A stretch of DNA of 26,527 nt, from contig JAFRMI010000064.1 of NCBI GenBank assembly GCA_017430765.1, forward strand, positions 1-26,527, written 5' to 3'. Position 1 is the stretch's first letter, and every line of letters starts with the position of its first letter. The notes under the pieces were generated by a model. The model ran no database searches. It worked only from the letters and a program-made list of their open reading frames with translations, and was not told the DNA's origin. The position numbers and the translations under genes are program-made. Below are positions 1-7,253 of this stretch, one piece after another. Origin of the DNA: Lachnospiraceae bacterium. GTDB lineage: Bacteria; Bacillota_A; Clostridia; Lachnospirales; Lachnospiraceae.

Positions 1-270
1 AGGAGAACTGAAAGGAGCTGGCCTTAGTACGAGAGGACCGGGCTGGACCCGCCGCTGGTGCACCGGCTGGACTGCCAAGTGCATAACCGGGTAGCCAAGC
101 GGGGACGGGATAAACGCTGAAGGCATCTAAGCGTGAAGCCCCCCTTAAGATGAGTTCTCCCATTCCTTCAAGGAAGTAAACCCCCTTAGAGACGATGAGG
201 TAGATAGGGCAGAGGTGGAAGTGCAGTAATGTATGGAGCTGACTGTTACTAATAGGGTGAGGGCTTGACC
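1..270 (+). rRNA. 23S ribosomal RNA, 3' end (partial)
   Basis: This is the 3' terminal part (domain VI) of a large-subunit rRNA; its 5' portion lies outside the window. The sarcin-ricin loop core AGTACGAGAGGACC is at 26-39. It is followed by the conserved run through GTAGCCAAG and the terminal TACTAATAGG...GGGCTTGACC. The mature 3' end is placed near 270 by similarity to the usual 23S terminus and could be off by a few bases. Confidence 0.97.
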
Positions 271-488
271 AGGAATGATAATGCGGCTTCAGGGAGAAGG
301 AGCGGCGGATATGCTGGCATATCCGGAGCGAGTTCTGCCTGAAGACATAGGTGACAATGGAGGACATGAAAAAGCGCGGAGCGCTTTGAATGACCGGAAT
401 TGTCAGCTATGGGCAGCGAAGCTGCCTAGAGCATGATCAGTATAAGAATTGCTTTGCAAGTATATGCGGTTTTGAGGGTACGTCCCGT
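271..488 (+). other. 23S rRNA trailer with serial stem-loops; no 5S gene
   Basis: This stretch between the 23S end and the terminator has no convincing ORF and no 5S rRNA. Hairpins visible by eye: CTTCAGG (287-293) with CCTGAAG (338-344), enclosing GGATATG (307-313) with CATATCC (318-324); TGACAAT (352-358) with ATTGTCA (399-405), enclosing AAAGCGC (371-377) with GCGCTTT (381-387); and GGCAGC/GCTGCC near 412-426. The segment at about 461-482 (TATGCGGTTTTGAGGGTA) looks like the 3' strand of an rRNA processing stem whose partner would lie upstream, outside the window. That last point is inference. Confidence 0.6.
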
Positions 489-515
489 AACTCCCATTCA
501 ATGGGAGTTTTTTTG
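489..515 (+). terminator. Intrinsic terminator of the rRNA operon
   Basis: AACTCCCA and TGGGAGTT form an 8-bp stem around a four-base loop, followed immediately by a run of T. It ends the rRNA transcript and abuts the first copy of the 174-bp repeat. Confidence 0.85.
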
Positions 516-688
516 TCGGATAGGAAATTCCTCGGAATTCCCTATCCGACAAAAAGCCTCCGGCAGGATGCACACGGACACGCAATGAGATAGTCGCTTA
601 CGCGACCGTGCCCGGCGCAAAAGTACGGCTGCGCTCCCCTCATGAATGAGGGGCGGGGGAGTTGAAGTCCGCTTGCGGACTTTATTCT
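515..688 (+). repeat. 174-bp structured intergenic repeat, copy 1
   Basis: This is near-identical in length and layout to 4732-4905. It contains hairpin H1 GTCGGATAGG (515-524) with CCTATCCGAC (541-550). H2 is GTCGC-TTAC-GCGAC (593-606). H3 is CCCCTCAT-GA-ATGAGGGG (636-653). H4 is AAGTCCG-CTTG-CGGACTT (665-682). It begins in the T-tract of the rRNA terminator. Small ORFs crossing it on either strand look spurious because they merely read through the hairpin arms. Whether it is a mobile repeat or a structured RNA cannot be decided from this window. Confidence 0.85.
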
Positions 689-715
689 ACATAAAATCAT
701 AGAAGAATTCTAAAG

Positions 716-763
716 AAACACTCGTGCGAATGTTTCCGCAACGTTCGCACGGGTGTTTTTTTG
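716..763. terminator. Long perfect-stem terminator, probably bidirectional
   Basis: About 19 paired positions (716-734 with 740-758, two wobble pairs) surround a five-base loop TCCGC. A T-run follows on the plus strand and a T-rich tract on the minus strand. It sits just past the stop codon of the minus-strand regulator remnant, so it probably served as that gene's terminator. Confidence 0.8.
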
Positions 764-771
764 TATGAGTG

Positions 772-1249
772 CTATTGATCCAGGATCATAAGCCCGATAC
801 TCAGAAGCGTACAGGTACAGCAGTTATCCAGGTCAATCCCTGTCAGATGCTCGATCTTGTTAATTCGGTAAGTCAGCGTATTGCGATGAATACGCATCAT
901 TTCACAAATTTCCGCGCTCTTCCCCATATATCGAAGATAAGTACGCAGTGTCTGCAGGTAATTTGTCGCATATTCGCGGTCGTATTCCCGGAGAAAGGGG
1001 GAAGCGGGATGGATGCAGTTGGTTTCTGCCAAGCTCATTGATTGCCGAAGAAATGATAATCTCCAAAGCGAGGTGCCGGCAGAAGAAAACTTTATCTTCA
1101 TTACGGGAAGCTAAATTGAAGAGAAGCGCGTGTTCTGCCTGCGACCGCATATTCGAAAACTCGGACAGATCATTGAAGGGAAGTGATATACCGCAGGCAT
1201 AGTTGAACTGTTTTGTCAGATCAATCAGTCTGTTTTTTTCCGCCGGTTT
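772..1249 (-). pseudogene. Truncated, frameshifted PucR/CdaR-family transcriptional regulator
   Basis: Two minus-strand frames join into the C-terminal half of a PucR/CdaR-type regulator. The upstream frame (about 1249 to 1010) carries the end of the GGDEF-like domain (ACGISLPFNDLSEF, then an RSQAEHALLF helix). The downstream frame (about 1010 to 772) carries LREYDREY, LQTLRTYL and the PucR-type helix-turn-helix with IHRNTLTYRINKIEHLTG. The frames meet at a direct tandem GGAT-GGAT (plus strand 1007-1014). Removing one 4-base unit restores the family sequence LHPASPFLREYD. Upstream of 1249 the reading frame is closed by stops, and the N-terminal sensor region is not visible. So it is both truncated and frameshifted, and probably inactive. 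The original target genes cannot be told; this family often controls purine or sugar-acid catabolism. Confidence 0.82.
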
Positions 1250-1350
1250 TAATTGATTTCATGCGGGTTTTAACGTTTTCACACATATGGAAAACAGCAC
1301 CTGACGGCTGAATGCATCGGCAGAAGAATCGATTGTTATATAAAAAGAAC

Positions 1351-1379
1351 TTGTATTTATTTGCAAAATGCAATAAATT
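1351..1379 (+). promoter_or_regulatory. Possible tex promoter overlapped by an inverted repeat
   Basis: TTGTAT (1351-1356), a 17-base spacer and TAAATT (1374-1379) form a plausible sigma-A-type promoter in an AT-rich stretch. The spacer overlaps an inverted repeat, ATTTATTTGCA (1355-1365) and TGCAATAAAT (1369-1378), with a three-A centre and one unpaired base. The repeat could be an operator. Neither element is proven. Confidence 0.35.
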
Positions 1380-1422
1380 AAGAACAATGCATCCAATTAT
1401 CAATAACTGGAGATTCTGAACC

Positions 1423-3564
1423 ATGAACATTCCTGTTACTATCGCCGGAGAACTCGGCATCGACGAACGTCAGGTAAAAGCCGTCATTGAACTTCTCGAT
1501 GAAGGCAATACGATTCCGTTTATCGCGCGTTACCGCAAGGAAAAGCACGGCTCTTTGAATGATGAGCAGCTTCGCAATCTTTATGAGCGGCTTACCTACC
1601 TCCGCTCTCTTGAGGAGAGAAAAGAGACAGTGCTGAAGAGCATTGATGAGCAGGGAAAGCTCACGGAGGATCTTCGCAGGCAGATCGAATCCGCGATGAC
1701 ACTTGTGGAAGTGGAAGACTTTTACCGCCCCTATAAGCAGAAAAGACGTACCCGTGCTTCCATTGCCAGGGAGAAAGGCCTCGAACCTCTCGCCGTGCAG
1801 ATTCTTATGCAGAAGATTGATATTCCGCTTGAGGAGTATGCGGTCCGCTATATTTCCCCTGAGAAGGGAGTTGAAACTGCGGAGGAGGCGATCGCGGGGG
1901 CTTCCGATATTATCGCGGAACATATCTCCGATGATCCCGCCTTCCGAACATGGATCCGTAACCGGACGAGAGGATACGGCATCCTGTCCTCGGAGGAAAA
2001 AGAGAAGGATGAGACCGGGGTATTTTCCAATTATTATGGATTCCAAAGTACATTTGACAAGATGAGCGGGTACCGTACCCTGGCGCTGAACCGGGGGGAG
2101 CGTGAAAAGAAGCTGACTGTCCGCCTGACCGCCCCGGAGGAAGACATTCTTCGTTCGATTGGCCGGAGAGTGATCAGGACTCAGAATCCTTATACTACGC
2201 CGGTACTGACATCTGCGATAAAAGACAGCTACAGAAGACTGATCGCCCCCTCAATCGAGAATGAGCTCCGCGCCGAACTGACGGAGGCTGCGGAGGACGG
2301 CGCGATCGAAGTGTTCAAAAAGAATCTGGCGCAGTATCTCATGCAGCCGCCGATTGCGGGTGAAACTGTTCTGGGCTGGGATCCGGCATTTCGAACCGGA
2401 TGCAAACTGGCGGTTGTGGATCCCACGGGAAAAGTTCTCGATACGGCAGTCATATATCCGACCGCGCCGACCAATGAGAAGAAGAAGGCGGAGGCCGCGG
2501 GTGTTCTCACCGACTTTATCAGACGTTACGGCGTCACCCTGATCTCCGTCGGAAACGGAACGGCTTCCAGAGAGTCTGAGCAGTTCATCACCGCATTCCT
2601 GAAGACAATTCCCGAGAAAGTGATGTACGTCATCACTAATGAGGCCGGAGCCTCTGTTTATTCCGCGAGTAAGCTCGCATCGGATGAATTTCCGTCCTTC
2701 GACGTGGGGCAGCGAAGCGCCGTCTCCATTGCGCGGAGAGTACAGGATCCTCTGGCGGAGCTCGTCAAAATAGACCCGAAGGCGATCGGAGTCGGACAGT
2801 ACCAGCACGACATGAACCAGAAGAAACTGGGAGAGGCTCTCGGCGGAGTTGTCGAGGACTGTGTCAACCGTGTCGGGGTGGACCTCAATACGGCTTCGGT
2901 GTCCCTTCTGATGTATGTCTCGGGGGTGTCGAAGACAGTCGCCTCCAATATAGTGGGAATGCGGGAAGAGATCGGCCGCTATACCAGCCGGCGGCAGCTT
3001 CTGAAAGTTCCGAAGCTCGGCCCGAAGGCCTATGAGCAATGCGCGGGTTTTCTGCGGATCCGCGGGGGCGATGAGCCGTTTGATATGACAGCTGTTCACC
3101 CGGAATCCTATGCGGCGGCTGAGAAGCTGATCACGGAGATGGGCATGAAGAAGGAGCAGCTGAAAGACGGTCCAATTACGATCACTGTGCGAGATTATCC
3201 CAAGACGGCGGAAAAACTCGGAATCGGCGAACCGACCCTGCGCGACATCGTGAGGGAGCTTTCACAGCCGGGCCGCGATCCCCGGTCAGATATGCCTCTT
3301 CCGGTTCTTCGCAGTGATGTCCTCGAGATGAAAGATCTGAAAGAGGGTATGGTTCTGAAGGGAACGGTTCGGAACATTGTGGACTTCGGCGCTTTTGTGG
3401 ATATCGGCGTCCATGAGGACGGGCTCGTTCATATATCCAGAATGTCCAAAAAGAAGTTTGTCAAACATCCGCTCGATGTTGTAAGAATCGGCGATGTTGT
3501 GGAAGTGAAAGTCGTCAGTGTTGATCTTAAAAAGAAACGGATTGGGCTTTCAATGATCATTTAA
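1423..3564 (+). CDS. tex: Tex family RNA-binding transcription accessory protein
   Basis: The 713-aa product matches the Tex family end to end. It has an N-terminal helical region with TIPFIARYRKE and EDFYRPYKQKRRTRA. A YqgF-like RNase H fold follows from about residue 311 (LGWDPAFRTGCKLAVVD, then GNGTASRESE). The conserved QDPLAELVKIDPKAIGVGQY block and helix-hairpin-helix segments come next at about 485-560. An S1 RNA-binding domain lies at about 640-713 (GTVRNIVDFGAFVDIGVHEDGLVHIS). Tex proteins are cytoplasmic nucleic-acid-binding factors implicated in transcription; their exact role is unsettled. GGAG at 1409-1412 supports the ATG at 1423. It ends soon after the S1 core, and no T-rich terminator is visible before the next gene. 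Confidence 0.96.
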   Translation: MNIPVTIAGELGIDERQVKAVIELLDEGNTIPFIARYRKEKHGSLNDEQLRNLYERLTYLRSLEERKETVLKSIDEQGKLTEDLRRQIESAMTLVEVEDFYRPYKQKRRTRASIAREKGLEPLAVQILMQKIDIPLEEYAVRYISPEKGVETAEEAIAGASDIIAEHISDDPAFRTWIRNRTRGYGILSSEEKEKDETGVFSNYYGFQSTFDKMSGYRTLALNRGEREKKLTVRLTAPEEDILRSIGRRVIRTQNPYTTPVLTSAIKDSYRRLIAPSIENELRAELTEAAEDGAIEVFKKNLAQYLMQPPIAGETVLGWDPAFRTGCKLAVVDPTGKVLDTAVIYPTAPTNEKKKAEAAGVLTDFIRRYGVTLISVGNGTASRESEQFITAFLKTIPEKVMYVITNEAGASVYSASKLASDEFPSFDVGQRSAVSIARRVQDPLAELVKIDPKAIGVGQYQHDMNQKKLGEALGGVVEDCVNRVGVDLNTASVSLLMYVSGVSKTVASNIVGMREEIGRYTSRRQLLKVPKLGPKAYEQCAGFLRIRGGDEPFDMTAVHPESYAAAEKLITEMGMKKEQLKDGPITITVRDYPKTAEKLGIGEPTLRDIVRELSQPGRDPRSDMPLPVLRSDVLEMKDLKEGMVLKGTVRNIVDFGAFVDIGVHEDGLVHISRMSKKKFVKHPLDVVRIGDVVEVKVVSVDLKKKRIGLSMII

Positions 3565-3774
3565 ACCGTACGAACAGTCCCACGTCTCCAAGAAGCAGAG
3601 GCGAAGATGGGAGTAAAGGGAAGACTGTTGTTCTGGCAGGAGTAAAAGCTTCTGCCGGGAAGATGCCGCTCCTGACCGCTGTTCATAAGCAGAAGAAGCG
3701 AGACGGATTGCGAATGTCCGCTTTTCTGTACAGCAGGTAAGATAGCGGCAGGAAACTCAGGAGGATTCTTAAAC

Positions 3775-4566
3775 ATGCTGATTTGGATAAAGGGAGGCGG
3801 AGATCTCGCGAGCGGTGTGGCCCTTCGCCTGCATCATTGCCATCTGCGCGGGGTGATCTCCGAACTCCCGGAGCCGATGGCCGTCAGAAGGACGGTATGC
3901 TTTTCCGAGGCGGTTCGGCTCGGGAGATGTACGGTCGAAGATGTGACGGCAATCCGGGCGGACAGTCCGGAAGCAATCCGGAGAATCTGGGATGAAGACG
4001 CGATCCCCGTGCTTGTGGATCCGCCGCTTTCTCTCCGGGAGGAGATGAAGCCGGATGTTTTCATTGACGCGACGATTGCCAAACGCAATACGGGGACGTC
4101 CATAACCGATGCGCCTCTTGTGATTGCGCTCGGACCGGGATTTACGGCGGGAGAGGACTGCCACGCGGTCATCGAGACACTTCGCGGACACTGGCTGGGG
4201 CGCGTGATTACGAAAGGCAGTGCAGCCCCCAATACCGGAATCCCGGGGGTGATAGGAGGATACGGAAAGGAGCGCGTCTTCCGGGCTCCGCAGGACGGTA
4301 TCTTTCACGCGGAGAGAACATTCGGTGATCTGGTTGAACGCGGGGAGGAAGTCGCAAGTGTCGACGGCATGCCGATCTTTGCGGAGATCGGCGGCATGAT
4401 CCGCGGCATGCTTCCGGAGGGAATCCGTGTGACGAAAGGAGTAAAAGCAGGTGACATCGATCCGAGAGGGCGAAAGGCGGATTTCACAACGATCTCCGAC
4501 AAGGCCATGGCGATTGCCGGCGGGGTTCTGGAGGCAATTCTTACGTTCAATCCCTGCAGGTTTTGA
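3775..4566 (+). CDS. yqeB: YqeB-like selenium-dependent molybdenum hydroxylase accessory protein
   Basis: The 263-aa product resembles the YqeB/EF2563 family linked to selenium-dependent molybdenum hydroxylases. Visible features are an N-terminal nucleotide-binding-like glycine-rich turn (IKGGGDLASGVALRL, about residues 6-20), DATIAKRNTG, APLVIALGPGFTAGEDCH, and a C-terminal lobe with GVKAGDIDPRG. AGGAGG precedes the ATG. The usual partners (selD, yqeC, xdhC-like genes, the hydroxylase subunits) are absent from this window, so it is an orphan here. The family role is accessory or maturation, with no defined reaction. The 210-base gap after tex holds no recognisable gene. Confidence 0.82.
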   Translation: MLIWIKGGGDLASGVALRLHHCHLRGVISELPEPMAVRRTVCFSEAVRLGRCTVEDVTAIRADSPEAIRRIWDEDAIPVLVDPPLSLREEMKPDVFIDATIAKRNTGTSITDAPLVIALGPGFTAGEDCHAVIETLRGHWLGRVITKGSAAPNTGIPGVIGGYGKERVFRAPQDGIFHAERTFGDLVERGEEVASVDGMPIFAEIGGMIRGMLPEGIRVTKGVKAGDIDPRGRKADFTTISDKAMAIAGGVLEAILTFNPCRF

Positions 4567-4595
4567 TTGACGAATGAGCCGCTTTGTGATACTAT
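4567..4595 (+). promoter_or_regulatory. Promoter of tRNA-Trp
   Basis: TTGACG (4567-4572), a 17-base spacer and TACTAT (4590-4595) lie just after the yqeB-like stop codon and about 28 bases before the tRNA. The tRNA thus probably has its own vegetative promoter. Confidence 0.75.
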
Positions 4596-4622
4596 GCTTT
4601 AGTCGGCACAAAACCGGCGGAT

Positions 4623-4693
4623 AGGGGAATCCTCTAATGGTAGGAGAGCGGTCTCCAAAACCGTCAATGGGGGTTCGACTCCCTCTTCCCCTG
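4623..4693 (+). tRNA. tRNA-Trp (anticodon CCA)
   Basis: A 71-base cloverleaf folds by eye. The acceptor is AGGGGAA with TTCCCCT and discriminator G. The D stem is CTCT/GGAG with an AATGGTA loop. The anticodon arm is GCGGT-CTCCAAA-ACCGT with CCA as anticodon. The variable loop is CAAT. The T arm is GGGGG-TTCGACT-CCCTC. The 3' CCA is not encoded. It is a single-tRNA unit between its own promoter and terminator. Confidence 0.95.
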
Positions 4694-4700
4694 TAAAAAG

Positions 4701-4731
4701 GAAATGACCCCGCCGGGTCATTTCTTTTTTT
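4701..4731 (+). terminator. Intrinsic terminator of tRNA-Trp
   Basis: GAAATGACCC and GGGTCATTTC form a 10-bp stem with a CGCC loop, followed by a run of seven T. The second 174-bp repeat begins at the end of this tract. Confidence 0.9.
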
Positions 4732-4905
4732 ATCGAATAGGATATTCCTCGGGATTCCCTATTCGATAAAAAGCCTCCGGCAGGATGCACACGGGCACGT
4801 AAGGAAAATGTCGCTTACGCGGCTGTGCCCGGCGCAAAAGTCCGGCTGCGCGCCCCTCATAAATGAGGAGCGGGGGAGTTGAAGTCCGCTTGCGGACTTT
4901 ATTCT
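4732..4905 (+). repeat. 174-bp structured intergenic repeat, copy 2
   Basis: It has exactly the same length as 515-688, and hairpin H4 starts at the same offset (150 bases in). H1 is ATCGAATAGG (4732-4741) with CCTATTCGAT (4758-4767). Relative to copy 1, two G:C pairs have become A:T on both arms, which are compensatory changes. H2 keeps pairing through a G:T wobble, H3 carries one mismatch, and H4 (4882-4899) is identical. It follows the tRNA-Trp terminator. Minus-strand small ORFs through it are judged spurious. Confidence 0.85.
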
Positions 4906-5002
4906 GAACGTTGGTACAGAATCTTGGAGCCGCCGTCATGATGGAGCGGAGCGTAATGCGGATATCCGCTTTACTGGGCGGTATTCCGGAGAAAAAGAAT
5001 GC

Positions 5003-6013
5003 ATGGATTCCGGTGAAGGAAAGAAGAGCGGAAAAGGGTATTTCAGGAAAGCGGTGATCGTGTCGCTTTGTCTTTGCGCGCTGCTTCTGCTTGGGACGGC
5101 CGGGTATGCCTTATTATACAGGAACGAAGACGTGAGCGACTCCCGGAGCGGCCAAAGCGAAGAGGAGAGCGTCTCGTCTGCCCCTGCCGTTTCATCGGAA
5201 GAAAGCGCCTCTTCGGGCGAGGAAGAACCCGAAGAAAGCTTCGCGGTCGAGATTGGCGTGCCGGAAGAGACGCCGACACCGAAGCCCTATCCGGATCTTA
5301 TAGAGGACGGGGAACCTCCTTTCGAAGTGGACTTTGAGGCGATGTACCGCATCAATCCGGATATCATCGGGTGGCTCTATGTCGATGCGATGCCGTCGAT
5401 CGATTATCCGATTCTGCAGTCGTCCGACAATGATTACTATCTTCATCACAGTCCGGAGAAAGAGACGACGATCGACGGGTCCATCTTTGCGGATTATCTC
5501 AATTACCCCGATTTTGCGGATCCGAATACGCTTCTCTACGGCCACAATATGCGCAGCGGAGCGATGTTCGGGAGCCTTAAGTTCCTGAACGATCAGGAGA
5601 AGTACGACGCGGATCCCTATTTTTGGATCATTACCCCGGAGGGCAGTTACCGCTACAAGATTTTTTCCATGTTCTACACGCAGGTGAACTCGGATGTTTA
5701 TCTGCTTTACAGCTATAACGACGAAGCCTTTTATGAGTGGCTTCTTCTCATGCAGGCGCAGTCCGAGGTGGAGAATGATGTGCCGCTCACTCCGTACGAC
5801 AAAGTTGTGTTTATGTCAACCTGCACGTCCGACTCCACGAAGCGGTTCGTCGTATTCGGCAAATGCGTATCGAGCAAAAAACCGGAGGAACTGTTTAACC
5901 GGGAGACCGGCCGCGCCTGGGGGGATTCCGGTCCTCCCCTTCCGGAGCTTCCGGGCGGCAGCGACGGGGTTTCCCTCTCGGAGATCGGGCTGCATACGCC
6001 GCTGGATGGCTGA
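5003..6013 (+). CDS. srtB: Class B sortase (membrane-anchored transpeptidase)
   Basis: The 336-aa protein has a basic N-terminus and one transmembrane segment (about residues 17-38, AVIVSLCLCALLLLGTAGYA). A Ser/Glu/Pro-rich linker follows (about 45-100), then a class B sortase domain (about 110-290). Visible active-site residues are His181 in YGHNM, Cys274 in MSTCTS and Arg281 in TKRFVVFG. NPDIIGWLYV and IDYPILQ are typical of this class. The C-terminal 45 residues are a low-complexity tail. Sortases cleave a sorting motif and join surface proteins to the cell wall or to each other. No gene with a sorting signal adjoins it. GGAGA precedes the ATG; an overlapping ATG four bases upstream is out of frame. 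The symbol follows the class only. Confidence 0.92.
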   Translation: MDSGEGKKSGKGYFRKAVIVSLCLCALLLLGTAGYALLYRNEDVSDSRSGQSEEESVSSAPAVSSEESASSGEEEPEESFAVEIGVPEETPTPKPYPDLIEDGEPPFEVDFEAMYRINPDIIGWLYVDAMPSIDYPILQSSDNDYYLHHSPEKETTIDGSIFADYLNYPDFADPNTLLYGHNMRSGAMFGSLKFLNDQEKYDADPYFWIITPEGSYRYKIFSMFYTQVNSDVYLLYSYNDEAFYEWLLLMQAQSEVENDVPLTPYDKVVFMSTCTSDSTKRFVVFGKCVSSKKPEELFNRETGRAWGDSGPPLPELPGGSDGVSLSEIGLHTPLDG

Positions 6014-6095
6014 GCTGCAAAGAGGAGAGAGGGCAGGAGACGGAGACGGCAGCCTTTCGGGAAGGGACAGTATGCGGGAAATCCCGCAGAATCGA

Positions 6096-6124
6096 AAAAT
6101 GCATCCGCTTTAAGGCTGCATTTT
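6096..6124 (+). terminator. Probable terminator after the sortase gene
   Basis: AAAATGCA (6096-6103) pairs with TGCATTTT (6117-6124), with two further C:G pairs inside. The T stretch is short and forms part of the stem, so termination may be weak. A separate GCGGGA-AA-TCCCGC hairpin lies just upstream at 6074-6087. Confidence 0.5.
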
Positions 6125-6152
6125 CATAAACAGAATGATGAGAGGGCAGGAC

Positions 6153-6674
6153 ATGGCAGAGGAAAGATTTGATATCTACAACGGGAATAAAGAAAGAACG
6201 GGGCGTACGATGATCCGCGAGGGGAGCTTTTTGCGGGAAGGCGAGTACTGCCTGATCGTTCTTGGAATCGTGGAGAGACCGGATCACCGCTTTCTGATCA
6301 CCCAGAGGTCAGAGGAAAAGCACTGGGCGCCGGGAGCGTGGGAAGTGCCGGGCGGAGGCGTGCGTGCCGGCGAGGACTCCTGCGAGGCGGTCAGAAGAGA
6401 GGTGTATGAGGAGACGGGGATCTCCGCTGCGGACGCGGAAGTGAAATTGATCGACACCTATTCGAACGTGGATCTTAAGCGGGGGGACAACTACTTTGTC
6501 GATATCTATCACATAGCGATGGATTTCGATGAGGCAGACATGCACTATGACCCCGCCGAGGCGCAGGGAATCAAGCTGGCCGGATTTGACGAGATCACAA
6601 GGCTCGATGAAAAGGGTGCATTTATGCACTACAAAAGAATAAAAACAGCCCTGGTGAAAGCGGGGCTGCTGTAA
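6153..6674 (+). CDS. NUDIX hydrolase
   Basis: The 173-aa protein has a complete Nudix box starting at Gly68: G-x5-E74-x7-R82-E-V-Y-E-E-T-G-I90 (GEDSCEAVRREVYEETGI). The catalytic Mg-binding glutamates are present. Such enzymes hydrolyse a nucleoside diphosphate linked to another group; the substrate cannot be read from the sequence. The N-terminus (FDIYNGNKERTGRT) resembles the Nudix group related to isopentenyl-diphosphate isomerase-type proteins. I prefer the ATG at 6153, which has GAGAGG seven bases upstream and begins MAEERFDIYN. The ATGs at 6135 and 6138 would add residues with no clear ribosome binding site. The gene ends before a convergent terminator shared with the CarD-like gene. 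Confidence 0.9.
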   Translation: MAEERFDIYNGNKERTGRTMIREGSFLREGEYCLIVLGIVERPDHRFLITQRSEEKHWAPGAWEVPGGGVRAGEDSCEAVRREVYEETGISAADAEVKLIDTYSNVDLKRGDNYFVDIYHIAMDFDEADMHYDPAEAQGIKLAGFDEITRLDEKGAFMHYKRIKTALVKAGLL

Positions 6675-6683
6675 GGCGAAAAG

Positions 6684-6740
6684 AAGAATTCCCGTCTCCG
6701 TTACCGGCAGGATGCCGGCCGGAAAGACGGGATTCTTTTA
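6684..6740. terminator. Bidirectional terminator between the NUDIX and CarD-like genes
   Basis: The outer arms at 6684-6697 and 6725-6737 (AATTCCCGTCT with AGACGGGATT, one bulged T) enclose a second hairpin, CCGGCA-GGA-TGCCGG. T-rich tracts follow on both strands. The position between convergent genes suits a shared terminator. Confidence 0.75.
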
Positions 6741-7232
6741 TACTCTGTCTCTTATATAGTCAGGGACTTCAGCGGGTGTGATCCCGAGCGTATACGCGAA
6801 TTCCCGGCAGATCCGGACGTCCATATCCTTCAGAAACTGCTCATCCGTGGTATGGAATCGTCTTCCGGCCTGCGCATATTCCTGTTTTTTTTCATAAAAC
6901 AGGTGGACGAGGGAAAGAAGCGTCTCAATGGACGCATTCTTACGGGCGTCAAGAAGCATGGCCTGCCGCTTTTTTTCATCGGTAATCCAGACGGTATCCA
7001 TTTCCGGTATGCGCCGGATCAGAGCTTCCGCCTCTTCCTTGGTGAGGGGGTCCCGGAGAAACCGGTCCGCGCGCGCGATCGGAATATAGAGTTTGGACGC
7101 CGTCTCATAGAGCGGCTGCAGGACATAGTACTCATCCGGTTTTTCAAATTGTCGTCCCATCTCGGCTGTTCCGGTGATTTCACAGATTCCGTCGCGGAGA
7201 TGAACTACGGTGTCGCCTTTCTTCCATGTCAT
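6738..7232 (-). CDS. CarD/CdnL-TRCF-like RNA polymerase-interacting regulator
   Basis: The 164-aa protein begins with a CarD/TRCF RNA-polymerase-interaction fold (WKKGDTVVHLRDGICEITG, then YYVLQPLYETASKLYIPI, about residues 3-55). A helical C-terminal region follows. Family members bind the RNA polymerase beta subunit and modulate initiation or promoter stability. This copy is a standalone domain protein, not the repair factor Mfd. AGAGGTG lies upstream of the ATG, and the stop codon overlaps the convergent terminator. Assignment to the superfamily is firm; the regulon is unknown. Confidence 0.85.
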   Translation of the reverse strand: MTWKKGDTVVHLRDGICEITGTAEMGRQFEKPDEYYVLQPLYETASKLYIPIARADRFLRDPLTKEEAEALIRRIPEMDTVWITDEKKRQAMLLDARKNASIETLLSLVHLFYEKKQEYAQAGRRFHTTDEQFLKDMDVRICREFAYTLGITPAEVPDYIRDRV

Positions 7233-7253
7233 ATTATCACCTCTTATTTCCCT

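Noticed and set aside
390..593. Small ORFs through the 174-bp repeat on both strands (also at 4599-4790)
   Set aside because: They translate terminator and repeat hairpins and, in the second case, a tRNA. The shared peptide similarity comes from the DNA repeat, not from a conserved protein.
3565..3774. Possible riboswitch or small gene between tex and the yqeB-like gene
   Set aside because: There is only a 7-bp CTTCTGC/GCAGAAG pairing with a large loop, no known riboswitch core, and no ORF with family resemblance.
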